A stretch of 64,000 nt of DNA from Sphaerimonospora cavernae (GTDB lineage: Bacteria; Actinomycetota; Actinomycetes; Streptosporangiales; Streptosporangiaceae): positions 1-64,000 of the forward strand of contig NZ_JBHMQT010000009.1 of the NCBI RefSeq assembly GCF_042435035.1. The letters run 5' to 3'. Position 1 is the stretch's first letter. Each line of letters begins with the position of its first letter. Positions 24,332-31,860 of the stretch are shown piece by piece. Under the pieces are notes generated by a model. The model searched no databases, had not been told where the DNA came from, and saw nothing but the letters and a program-made list of their open reading frames with translations. Position numbers and translations under genes: made by a program.

Positions 24332-24393
24332 TTGGTGAAACGAGCGCCAGGAGCTTAGCGCCGCATCTCATGCTGTTACTGCTGTTTCACCAA
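24332..24393. promoter_or_regulatory. inverted repeat upstream of the lipoprotein gene
   Basis: TTGGTGAAAC (24332-24341) and GTTTCACCAA (24384-24393) are perfect 10-bp arms separated by 42 bp. The first arm is 15 bp upstream of the lipoprotein start. They could be paired operator half-sites or a large stem in the transcript. Confidence 0.45.
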
Positions 24394-24528
24394 AAAATCA
24401 CCACTTCAGGGCCCCGAATGGTGTATGGACCGATTGAAGCGGACTTCTTGCCGGGGGGACTACCGGGGAGACGGCACAGCCCGCCGTCGCCGGCCTCCCG
24501 CGATGCCTGCTTTCCACGGGGCGCGTCC

Positions 24529-25347
24529 TCAGGCGTCCAGCACCGCCTGCAGGAATTCTCGGGTGCGCTGGTGGGTCGGTTCACTGAAGATCTGCTCAGG
24601 CGGGCCGTCCTCAACGATCCGTCCCTGGTCGAACATGAGGACCCGGTGGGAGATGTCCTTGGCGAATCGCATCTCGTGGGTGACGCAGAGGAGTGTCAGG
24701 TCGCCCCGGTGCGCGATGTCGCGCAGCAGGTCCTGTACGCCCGAGACGAGTTCCGGGTCGAGCGCGGAGGTGACCTCGTCGAGCAGCAGCACCTCGGGTT
24801 CCATCGCGAGTGCCCGCGCGATGGCGACCCGCTGCTGCTGACCGCCGGACAGCCGCGAGGGGTGTTCGAGCGCCTTGTCGGCCAGGCCGACCATCTCCAG
24901 CAGTTCGTGGGCCTTCTCCTCGGCCTGCTCACGGGGGACGCCGAGCGACCGCACCGGCGCCTCGGTGATGTTGCGCAGCACGTTCATGTTCGGGAACAGG
25001 TTGAACTGCTGGAACACCATGCCGATCTTCTTGCGGATCCTGCGCAGGTGCCGCTCGTCGGCGGGCACGAGTCTGTCGCCGCGCTTCGTATGGGACAGGC
25101 ACTGCCCGTCGACGTCGATCGTGCCGGAGGTGACTCGTTCGAGGGTCATCAGCAGGCGCAGGATGGTGGTCTTACCGGACCCGCTCGGCCCGATCAGCGT
25201 TACCCGCTCGCCGGGCCGTACATGGAAGTCCAGCTCACGCAGGACCGTGAGGTCGCCGAACCGCTTGACGACCTTGTCGAACCGGATCATCCACGGCTGC
25301 TCGGTCCCGACGGGCGAATCGTGATGGGATGGGACTTCAGTTGCCAA
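24529..25347 (-). CDS. ehuA: ectoine/hydroxyectoine ABC transporter, ATP-binding protein
   Basis: A 272-residue polar amino-acid type ABC ATPase. Walker A is GPSGSGKTT, Q-loop FQQFNLFP, signature LSGGQQQR, Walker B LLLDEVTSALD and the switch His is in VTHEM. It powers import of compatible solutes with EhuB, EhuC and EhuD. The TTG start overlaps the end of ehuD by 11 bp and has GGAG 7 bp upstream. It is the last gene of the ehuBCDA operon next to the ectABCD genes, which supports the substrate assignment. Confidence 0.82.
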   Translation of the reverse strand: MATEVPSHHDSPVGTEQPWMIRFDKVVKRFGDLTVLRELDFHVRPGERVTLIGPSGSGKTTILRLLMTLERVTSGTIDVDGQCLSHTKRGDRLVPADERHLRRIRKKIGMVFQQFNLFPNMNVLRNITEAPVRSLGVPREQAEEKAHELLEMVGLADKALEHPSRLSGGQQQRVAIARALAMEPEVLLLDEVTSALDPELVSGVQDLLRDIAHRGDLTLLCVTHEMRFAKDISHRVLMFDQGRIVEDGPPEQIFSEPTHQRTREFLQAVLDA

Positions 25348-25990
25348 GGCGGCGCTCCAGACGACGGACGAAGATCGATGCCGGGATCGCCACGAGAAGG
25401 AAGAACAGACCGGCGACGGTCATCGGCTCGAGATAGCGGAACCGCTCCGAGCCGAGCTCCCGGGCGAGGCCCACCACGTCGACGACGGTGATGATGGACA
25501 GCTGGGGCGACTCTTTGAAGATCGCGATGAGGTAGTTGCCCAGGGCGGGCAGCGATCGGCGTACGGCCTGCGGCAGGACGACGCTGATCCAGATCCAGTG
25601 GCGGGGGAGGTTGAGGGCGATCGCCGCTTCCCACTGCCCCTTCGGCACCCCGTCGATGCCGGCCCGGTACACCTCGGAGGTGTAGGAGGCGTAATGCAGG
25701 CCGAGCCCGATGATCCCCGTCATCAGCGCGGTCATCTTGACGCCGAAGTCGGGCAGCACGTAGTAGACGACGAACAGCTGCACCAGCAGCGGCGTGCTGC
25801 GGATGAACTCCATGACGGCGCCCACCGGGCGGCTCACGAACGGGTTGCGTGAGCGGCGCAGCAGTGCCACGAAGAGTCCCAGGACGAACGCGAGCACCGC
25901 GCCGCCCAGCGTCGCCTGGACGGTGACGAGCAACCCCTGGGTGAGCAGCTCGGGGAGGATCTCACGTGTCCAGTCCCAGTCCCAGATCAT
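25337..25990 (-). CDS. ehuD: ectoine/hydroxyectoine ABC transporter, permease EhuD
   Basis: A 217-residue HisM/GlnP-type permease with about five membrane helices. The ATPase-coupling EAA loop is GVPKGQWEAAIALNLPRHWI. The ATG at 25990 has GGAGGGAG 5 bp upstream and overlaps the ehuC stop as ATGA; the longer frame upstream only translates the repeat of ehuC out of frame. It pairs with EhuC to form the membrane channel. Confidence 0.82.
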   Translation of the reverse strand: MIWDWDWTREILPELLTQGLLVTVQATLGGAVLAFVLGLFVALLRRSRNPFVSRPVGAVMEFIRSTPLLVQLFVVYYVLPDFGVKMTALMTGIIGLGLHYASYTSEVYRAGIDGVPKGQWEAAIALNLPRHWIWISVVLPQAVRRSLPALGNYLIAIFKESPQLSIITVVDVVGLARELGSERFRYLEPMTVAGLFFLLVAIPASIFVRRLERRLGN

Positions 25991-26811
25991 CGGGCTCCCT
26001 CCACGGACGGGGTCTCCGCCGACGGGATCTCCGCCGACGGGATCTCCACTGACGGGATCTCCACCGAGGGAACGGGCCGGCGCGGCCGCGGGGAGCGCCA
26101 CGCTCTGCGCGGCCTGCCCTGAGGTCCGTCACGGCCGACCATGCGTGCGGCCCGTCCCTCGACGAACCGCATGATCAGCGTGATCAGGTAGGAGAACAGG
26201 AAGTAGATCAGGAGCAGGAGCGCGAAGACGATCAGCTGGTCACTGCCGGAGTTCACCAGCAGCCTGCCCTGGTACGTCAGGTCCGCCACGGTGATGACCG
26301 ACAGCAGCGACGTGGCCTTGAGCAGTTCGATGAGCAGGTTGTTCATCGGCGGGATCATTCCGACGAACGCCTGCGGCAGGATGACGTATCGCATCCGGTG
26401 GTATGGCGAGAAGTTCAACGCGATCGCCGCCTCTCGCTGACCCCGGGACACGGACCGCACCGCGCCGCGCACCACCTCCGAGCCGTACGCGCCGAGGTTG
26501 AGGCCGAGCGCCAGGATGCCGGCGAAGGACTTGTCCAGTTGGAAGCCGGTGAGGATGGGCATCGCATAGTAGAGCCAGAACAGCTGCACCAGAACCGAGG
26601 TGCCGCGGAAGAACTCCATGTAGACGCGCGCGACCGCCCGTACGGCGCCGCGGTGCGACATCGCCATCAGCCCCACGGGCAGGGCGATGGCGATGGCGAG
26701 CACGGAGCCGCCCAGGGTGCTCTGCAGAGTGATCACCGCTCCCTTGCACAGGAACGGCATCGCCTCGCCGAAGGTCCCGGGCAGCTCCGCGCTGCATGGA
26801 CTGATCGTCAT
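25987..26811 (-). CDS. ehuC: ectoine/hydroxyectoine ABC transporter, permease EhuC
   Basis: A 274-residue HisQ/GlnP-type permease. Membrane helices span about residues 17-225 and the EAA loop is SVSRGQREAAIALNFSPYHR. The C terminus carries a basic stretch (PQGRPRRAWRSPRPRRP) and then PSVEI-type pentapeptide repeats encoded by 15-bp tandem DNA repeats; this tail is unusual for the family. The ATG at 26811 is 17 bp after the ehuB stop. Confidence 0.8.
   Translation of the reverse strand: MTISPCSAELPGTFGEAMPFLCKGAVITLQSTLGGSVLAIAIALPVGLMAMSHRGAVRAVARVYMEFFRGTSVLVQLFWLYYAMPILTGFQLDKSFAGILALGLNLGAYGSEVVRGAVRSVSRGQREAAIALNFSPYHRMRYVILPQAFVGMIPPMNNLLIELLKATSLLSVITVADLTYQGRLLVNSGSDQLIVFALLLLIYFLFSYLITLIMRFVEGRAARMVGRDGPQGRPRRAWRSPRPRRPVPSVEIPSVEIPSAEIPSAETPSVEGAR
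26006..26065. repeat. four 15-bp tandem repeats at the 3' end of ehuC
   Basis: Units of GACGGGATCTCCGCC type stand head to tail, differing by one to three bases, followed by a decayed fifth unit. Being a multiple of three, they encode repeated PS(V/A)E(I/T) in ehuC. Slippage would change the tail length without a frameshift. Confidence 0.75.
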
Positions 26812-26828
26812 CAGGTTCGTCCGGATCG

Positions 26829-27773
26829 TCAGGTGGCGCTGCAGAGCTGTTGGGCGGTGAGCTCCGCCGCCTTCTCGACATCGGTCGCGCTGAATCCGAA
26901 CTTCTCGATGATCGGCAGCACGCCCCCCGCCTCCTGCAGTTTCTTCAGCTCCGCGTTGAAGGCGTCGAGCAGGGCGGTGTCCTCCTTGCGGAAACCGAAC
27001 CCGCCGGCGCCCACCACCTCCTTGCCGTCGACGACCGGGATGAAGGACTCGGTCACCTCCAACGGCTCGTCCGCGTACTGCTGCTCCAGCGTCCACCGCA
27101 GCGAGGTCGAGGTCAGCGCGACCGCGTCGACCCGCTCGGCGAGGATGCCCTTGAAGGCCGCGTTCTGGTTGGGGAAGACCTTGATCTGGTCGCCTGCCAC
27201 CCCGTTGCTCGTCGCGAAGCCCTTCTCGACGGCGCCTTCGAGCACCCCGACCTTCACCCCGCCCTTCGCGATGTCCTCGAAGTTCCTGATGCTCTTCGGG
27301 TTGCCCTTGGCCACCAGGAACGCGGTGGTCGCGGCGTAGTCGGGGTTGGAGAACGCGATCTGCCCGCACCGCTCCGGGGTGATGGACATCCCCGCGGCGA
27401 TGACGTCGTACTGCTTGGACTGCAGCCCGGGGATCAGCGAACCGAAGGAGTCGACGATCTCTGCCTCGAGTTCGTCGATGCCGAGCGCCTTGAAGATCAC
27501 CCGGGCGATCTCCGGGGCCTCGCCGGTCAGATTCCCGGACTTGTCGCGATATCCGTACGGCTGCTCGTTGGCGACGCCCACCTTGATTTTGCCCGCCTCC
27601 CGGAACCGGGCGAGCGGGTCGGCGCCGGTCTCCGCGGTGGCGGAGGCGGTGGCACCGCCACCGTCGTCGACGCGGCTGCAGGCGGCGAGCATGGCAGGGC
27701 CGCCGACCAGTGCCGCCGCCGTCAGGCCCGAACTCTTGAAGAAATCACGACGCGTCCACCTCTGGGCCGTCAC
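26829..27773 (-). CDS. ehuB: ectoine/hydroxyectoine ABC transporter, substrate-binding protein
   Basis: A 314-residue lipoprotein or Tat substrate of the polar amino-acid (SBP_bac_3) family. The N terminus TRRDFFKSSG is a twin-arginine motif, and LAAC gives a lipobox near residue 32. The binding domain begins KIKVGVANEQPYGYRDKSG and includes the typical YDVIAAGMSITPER. The GTG start is adjacent to a TGA. It opens the ehuBCDA operon; the upstream region resembles that of ectA. Confidence 0.84.
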   Translation of the reverse strand: MTAQRWTRRDFFKSSGLTAAALVGGPAMLAACSRVDDGGGATASATAETGADPLARFREAGKIKVGVANEQPYGYRDKSGNLTGEAPEIARVIFKALGIDELEAEIVDSFGSLIPGLQSKQYDVIAAGMSITPERCGQIAFSNPDYAATTAFLVAKGNPKSIRNFEDIAKGGVKVGVLEGAVEKGFATSNGVAGDQIKVFPNQNAAFKGILAERVDAVALTSTSLRWTLEQQYADEPLEVTESFIPVVDGKEVVGAGGFGFRKEDTALLDAFNAELKKLQEAGGVLPIIEKFGFSATDVEKAAELTAQQLCSAT

Positions 27774-27857
27774 ATTCCGCTCCCGTTCGTGTCGCTACGG
27801 TCACTGCTCTCCCGAACGGATCTTTATGGGACCATGTCCCGCCGCTCGGTGGAGCCT

Positions 27858-27939
27858 CGAACCTAGCGAACGGCTTTCCGCGGCCGCCCCGGCCGACTTC
27901 GGGCCCCGATGTTTGGACATGGGGCGTCACCGGGTAGGG
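27858..27939 (-). promoter_or_regulatory. ehuB promoter-proximal elements shared with ectA
   Basis: On the minus strand the order is CCCTACCCGG, AAACATCGGG and, 34 bp after that element, TTCGCTAGGTTCG. The last contains TAGGTT, a possible -10 hexamer, 85 bp upstream of the ehuB start. The same three elements with nearly the same spacing precede ectA. Confidence 0.6.
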
Positions 27940-28137
27940 CGAGACGTTTGGCCGGTTCACGTCGCCGCATGGTTCGTCCGGGATCACGTGGGCACCGCCT
28001 GCGGAGCCGATGTCCGCGCACTGACCAGGGGTTTCGCTGACGGGTGAGCAGTCGGCTCGCCGTGTGGCCGGCCACGGTGCCGACCGGGGACGACATCCGT
28101 GATCTCCTTGGTCGAGGCCTCGGAAATGGTAAATTTT

Positions 28138-28177
28138 TGTGAGAGAGGTCACATCATTTTGATGTCAACCTGTGACC
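28138..28177. promoter_or_regulatory. CRP-type operator block upstream of ehuB
   Basis: TGTGAGAGAGGTCACA (28138-28153) matches TGTGA-N6-TCACA exactly. After 17 bases comes TGTGACC (28171-28177). In between, ACATCA-TTT-TGATGT forms a small perfect hairpin. The box, the 17-base gap and the extra TGTGACC recur upstream of ectA. Confidence 0.65.
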
Positions 28178-28285
28178 TGGGTAAAGCGACGGCACTCATC
28201 TCGCGAGGCCTGTGCAGGGAGGGCCGTACCGCCGGGCCCGGGGTCGGGCCCGGACTGTACGGCCCCCGCGAAGGGCCGGGACCGG

Positions 28286-29167
28286 TCAGCCGACCGGGGT
28301 GAAATCCCGGGAGGCGATGAAGGACGGGCGCGGCGTTTTCGCGGCGAACGGCTCACCGCAGACGTTGTCCACGCTGTTGTAGACGAAGAACACGTTCGAC
28401 CGGGGGAACGGGGTGATGTTGCCGTTCGAGCCGTGCATGCAGTTGCAGTCGAACATCGTCGCCGAGCCGGCCGGCCCGGTGAGCAGCTCGATCCCGTGCT
28501 TCTCCGCCAGCAACCTGAGGCTGTCCGGGTCCGGAGTCCCGATCTCCTGGCTCTTCAGCGACTCCTTGTAGTGGTCGGCAGGCGTCTGACCGGTGCAGCA
28601 GACGAGGGTGCGGTGCGAGCCCGGGATGATCATCAAGCCGCCGTTGTGCACGAAGTTCTCCGTGAGCGCGATCGAGATGCTCACCGCGCGCATGCGGGGC
28701 ATGCCGTCCTCCGCATGCCAGGTCTCGAAGTCGGAGTGCCAGTAGAAATCCTTCCCTTCGAAACCCGGCTTGTAGTTCACCCGGCTCTGATGGATGTACA
28801 CATCGGAGCCGAGGATCTGCCGGGCGCGGCCCACGATGCGCGGGTCGGCCGCGAGCTCCGCGAACACCTCGCTGATGCGGTGCACCTCGAAAATCGAACG
28901 TATTTCCTGCGACTGTCGTTCGGTGACGACCCGCTCGTCGCCCTTGAGCTCCTCGTCCGTGAGGAGACGGCGCAACTCGGCGCGGTACCGGTCGACCTCC
29001 ACCGGGTCGATCAGTTGCTCGACGGTGAGGAACCCCTTCTCTCCGAATTCCTTGAGGGTCTTCTCGTCGATCGGGCCGTCCTCCGGTCCGCCGTACACAA
29101 CCGGATCCCGCCGGAAGACAAGGGTCGGTTCGATCGTCTTACGCGTCGGATAGATGTCCATGGGCAT
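28286..29167 (-). CDS. ectD: ectoine 5-hydroxylase
   Basis: A 293-residue Fe(II)/2-oxoglutarate dioxygenase of the PhyH family converting ectoine to 5-hydroxyectoine. The iron ligands appear in WHSDFETWH (HxD) and CMHGSNGN (distal His). EctD signature FYWHSDFETWHAEDGMPRMR is conserved. The ATG at 29167 has GGAGG about 10 bp upstream. It is the last gene of the ectABCD operon, 28 bp after ectC. Confidence 0.93.
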   Translation of the reverse strand: MPMDIYPTRKTIEPTLVFRRDPVVYGGPEDGPIDEKTLKEFGEKGFLTVEQLIDPVEVDRYRAELRRLLTDEELKGDERVVTERQSQEIRSIFEVHRISEVFAELAADPRIVGRARQILGSDVYIHQSRVNYKPGFEGKDFYWHSDFETWHAEDGMPRMRAVSISIALTENFVHNGGLMIIPGSHRTLVCCTGQTPADHYKESLKSQEIGTPDPDSLRLLAEKHGIELLTGPAGSATMFDCNCMHGSNGNITPFPRSNVFFVYNSVDNVCGEPFAAKTPRPSFIASRDFTPVG

Positions 29168-29195
29168 GCCGATCTTTCCTCCGAATTCCGTCGTT

Positions 29196-29591
29196 TCAGG
29201 AGCCGGTCTCGATGATCAGGGGATAGACGCCGTTCTCGTCATGCACTTCGCGTCCCGTGCAGGGCGGGTTGAACACGCATACCGTGCGCACGTCGGTGTG
29301 GGCCCGCAGGGTGTGGCGCTCGTGCCCGTCGAGCAGATACATCGTTCCGGGCGCGATCTGGTGCGTCTCGCCGGTCTCGCGGTTGACGAGCTCGCCGGTC
29401 CCGGCGATGCAGTACACAGCCTCGATGTGGTTCGCGTACCACATTTCGGTCTCGGTCCCCGCGTAGAGGACCGTGTCGTGCAGCGAGAAGCCGACCCGCT
29501 CCTTGGCCAGCACGAGACGCCGGCTGCACCAGGTCGGCGCCTGAACATCGCGTTCGGTGCCGATGATGTCGTTCAGCGAGCGAACGATCAC
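29196..29591 (-). CDS. ectC: L-ectoine synthase
   Basis: A 131-residue cupin enzyme that cyclises N-gamma-acetyl-diaminobutyrate to ectoine. It begins with VRSLNDIIGTERDV; metal and substrate residues lie in ANHIEAVYCIAGTGE and LLDGHERHTLRA. The start is a GTG with AAGGAG 6 bp upstream. The long frame running further upstream is a shadow of ectB. Confidence 0.93.
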   Translation of the reverse strand: MIVRSLNDIIGTERDVQAPTWCSRRLVLAKERVGFSLHDTVLYAGTETEMWYANHIEAVYCIAGTGELVNRETGETHQIAPGTMYLLDGHERHTLRAHTDVRTVCVFNPPCTGREVHDENGVYPLIIETGS

Positions 29592-29656
29592 GGGAAACTC
29601 CTTCCATAGGGTTGGGCACGGGTTTTCAGCGGGTCGGGCACAGAGGTGCCCGCCGA

Positions 29657-30916
29657 TCAGGCGGGTTGTTTCGCGCAGACGGCGTGGACGGACTCGGCGA
29701 GCAGTTCGAGCCCTTCCGTGAGTTCCTCGTCGGAGGTGGTGAGCGGTGGGAGCAGCTTGGCCACCTCGCCCTCCGGGCCGGACGTCTCCATCAGCAGGCC
29801 ACGCTCGAATGCGGCTTCGCACACCCTCGGCGCGAGCTCGGACCGGTTGAAGACGAGTCCCCAGGCGAGGCCGCGCCCGCGCACACCGGTGATGACGTCG
29901 GAGTGCTCGGCCGTGATCAGATTCAGGGCCTGCCGGACCTGAAGGCCCTTCTCGAGGGTCTCCTTCTGCAGCCTTTCGTCGGTCCAGAAGTCCAGGGCGG
30001 CGGCGGCCGTGACGAAGGCGGGATTGAAGCCGCGGAACGTCCCGTTGTGCTCGCCGGGCTCCCAGACGTCCAGGTCCGGGCGGATGAGCGTGAGCGCGAG
30101 CGGAAGCCCGTATCCGCTGAGGGACTTCGACAGGCAGACGATGTCGGGTGTGATCCCGGCCGTCTCGAAGCTGAAGAACGGGCCGGTCCGCCCGCAGCCC
30201 ATCTGCACGTCGTCGACGATGAGCAGGATGTCGTGCCGCCGGCACAGGTCGGCCAGGCCGCGCAGCCACTGGGCGCTCGCGGGATTGAGGCCGCCCTCTC
30301 CCTGTACGGTTTCCACGATCACCGCGGCGGGTCTGTCGATGCCGCTGCCGCTGTCCTCCAGCAAGCGCTCGAAGAGCAGGAAGTCGGGGGTCCGGCCGTC
30401 GAGGTAGTTGTCGTAGGGCATCGTGACGGTGTGGTTCAGCGGGACACCCGCCCCGTTGCGCTTCATGGAGTTGCCGGTGACCGCGAGGGAGCCGAGGGTC
30501 ATGCCGTGGAAGGCGTTGGTGAAGTTGACGATCGTCTGGCGGCCGGTGACCTTGCGGGCCAACTTCAGCGCCGCCTCGACCGCGTTGGTGCCGGTGGGGC
30601 CGGGGAACTGGATCTTGTAGTCGAGCCCTCTCGGGGAGAGGACGACCTCCTGGAATTTCTCCAGGAAATGGCGTTTGGCCACCGTGTGCTTGTCGAGGCT
30701 GTGCACGATGTTGTCGTCGGCGAGATAGAGCAGGAGGCTCGACTTCAGCTGCGGATGGTTATGCCCGTAGTTCAGGGCTCCCGCACCCGCGAAGAAGTCG
30801 AGGTAACTCCGCCCGTTCTCGTCGTAGACGCGGCTTCCCAGCGCGGTGCGGAACACCGTGGGCCAACTCCTGCAGTAACCTCTTACTTCTGATTCGAGTC
30901 GTTCGAAGATTTCCAT
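29657..30916 (-). CDS. ectB: diaminobutyrate-2-oxoglutarate transaminase
   Basis: A 419-residue PLP enzyme of aminotransferase class III forming L-2,4-diaminobutyrate from aspartate semialdehyde. It has the GPTGTNAVEAALKLAR phosphate-binding region, VDDVQMGCGRTG with the PLP-contacting Asp, and the PLP lysine in CLSKSLSGYG. Length and order in ectABCD are normal. Start follows CCAAGGACACGG. Confidence 0.94.
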   Translation of the reverse strand: MEIFERLESEVRGYCRSWPTVFRTALGSRVYDENGRSYLDFFAGAGALNYGHNHPQLKSSLLLYLADDNIVHSLDKHTVAKRHFLEKFQEVVLSPRGLDYKIQFPGPTGTNAVEAALKLARKVTGRQTIVNFTNAFHGMTLGSLAVTGNSMKRNGAGVPLNHTVTMPYDNYLDGRTPDFLLFERLLEDSGSGIDRPAAVIVETVQGEGGLNPASAQWLRGLADLCRRHDILLIVDDVQMGCGRTGPFFSFETAGITPDIVCLSKSLSGYGLPLALTLIRPDLDVWEPGEHNGTFRGFNPAFVTAAAALDFWTDERLQKETLEKGLQVRQALNLITAEHSDVITGVRGRGLAWGLVFNRSELAPRVCEAAFERGLLMETSGPEGEVAKLLPPLTTSDEELTEGLELLAESVHAVCAKQPA

Positions 30917-30976
30917 GATTCACCGTGTCCTTGGTTGATATCGCGAAGTCCGGAACGGCCGGCGGGGGCCGTCGAC

Positions 30977-31513
30977 CTAGCTCTGGGGCTCCAGCGCGCC
31001 GATGCGGAAGAGCACCTCGGGCTCGTGGGAGGCCGGGAAGTGCTCGCTTCCGAAGACCGGACGCCGCTCAAGCGGGCTCCCCCAGTCCCTGGCGAAGGAC
31101 TCGAACAGACGCTCCGAGGCTGTGTTGTCCGGGGTCACGGTGGCTTCGAGGTATCGATGCCCCCGGGCCACCATCCGTTCGGCGAGCCAGTCGAGCATGC
31201 GCCTGGCCAACCCCTGGCCGCGCCATGAGCGATCGACGGCGACCTGCCAGACGAAGAACGTGTCCGTTGCCCTCGGGCGAGTGAATCCCGTCACGAAACC
31301 ACATGCATCACTACCATCCCGCGCGACCACCGAAGTATCGGAAAAGTCGCGACACCACAGTAGGTAACTGTAGGGAGAATTCACGTCCAACGTTTCGGAG
31401 TCGCGGGCGATGCGCCACAGCCGCGACCCATCGTCAATCGTCGGCTCCTCCATGTAGGCGTTTCTTGGATCTCCTGAACTTTGCGTCCGCATCGGGGCGC
31501 GTTCGCCTGACAT
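30977..31513 (-). CDS. ectA: L-2,4-diaminobutyrate N-gamma-acetyltransferase
   Basis: A 178-residue GNAT acetyltransferase, first committed step of ectoine synthesis. RIARDSETLDVNSPYSYLLW is the EctA hallmark and RSWRGQGLARRML the acetyl-CoA loop. The ATG at 31513 is only about 9 bp downstream of a possible -10 (TAGGTT), so the message may be leaderless; ATG codons 8 and 21 are alternatives, the last directly before the conserved part. No good ribosome site precedes 31513. Confidence 0.9.
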   Translation of the reverse strand: MSGERAPMRTQSSGDPRNAYMEEPTIDDGSRLWRIARDSETLDVNSPYSYLLWCRDFSDTSVVARDGSDACGFVTGFTRPRATDTFFVWQVAVDRSWRGQGLARRMLDWLAERMVARGHRYLEATVTPDNTASERLFESFARDWGSPLERRPVFGSEHFPASHEPEVLFRIGALEPQS

Positions 31514-31519
31514 GGAACA

Positions 31520-31598
31520 CGAACCTAGCGAACTGGCTTCAAGGCTCCGGAGTCATGAACCACGGCCCGATGTTTAGGCTCAGTTGGCCGGGGTAGGG
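31520..31598 (-). promoter_or_regulatory. ectA promoter-proximal elements shared with ehuB
   Basis: On the minus strand: CCCTACCCCGG (31588-31598), AAACATCGGG (31566-31575) and TTCGCTAGGTTCG (31520-31532). Spacing between the last two differs by one base from the ehuB copy (43 versus 44 bases start to start). The 13-base element is identical in both. Confidence 0.65.
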
Positions 31599-31777
31599 TC
31601 AAAGGCTTTCCGATTTTCGGGATCTCGGGTGATCGCAAGCAACGTCGGCGAAAATGAGTAAACCCGGGTCTGGGCAGGGAGAACCGCGAGCATCGCGGGC
31701 CCGTCGGCGGCCCGTGTGGCCACCTCCGTCGAGGACGGTCCATGGCCACCGGGAGGCATTGGTTTACCTGAAGATTG

Positions 31778-31817
31778 TGTGATTTAGATCACAGCATACC
31801 GTTACTCAGCTGTGACC
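31778..31817. promoter_or_regulatory. CRP-type operator block upstream of ectA
   Basis: TGTGATTTAGATCACA (31778-31793) is a perfect CRP-type box. Exactly 17 bases later comes TGTGACC (31811-31817). It lies 265 bp upstream of the ectA start and 45 bp after the stop of the permease gene, which reads the same way. Confidence 0.7.
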
Positions 31818-31860
31818 CTGGCGAACCGCGGCGACCGGGTACGGCCCGGGGCCGACGCCG

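Larger units (their letters stand above)
27774..28285. promoter_or_regulatory. ehu upstream region, duplicated in part before ectA
   Basis: No gene is present. Towards ehuB it contains the CRP-type block 28138-28177, a CCGGGTAGGG element at 27930-27939, CCCGATGTTT at 27905-27914 and CGAACCTAGCGAA at 27858-27870. The same elements in the same order occur at 31520-31817. GC-rich inverted repeats at 28225-28285 (such as GGGCCCGGGGTCGGGCCC on the plus strand) probably terminate ectD transcription. Confidence 0.65.
31514..31860. promoter_or_regulatory. ect upstream region
   Basis: This 347-bp gap between ectA and the end of the ABC permease gene has no plausible gene. It contains the promoter-proximal elements (31520-31598) and the CRP-type block (31778-31817). 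The middle also shares a GTGTGGCC-containing patch with the ehu upstream region, suggesting an old duplication. Confidence 0.6.

Noticed and set aside
25991..26101. upstream extension of ehuD with repeated GDPVGG units
   Set aside because: It is the ehuC 3' repeat read in another frame; the ATG at 25990 has a strong ribosome site and overlaps the ehuC stop.
26812..27369. long upstream extension of ehuC
   Set aside because: It runs in another frame through ehuB, whose own frame encodes a complete binding protein.
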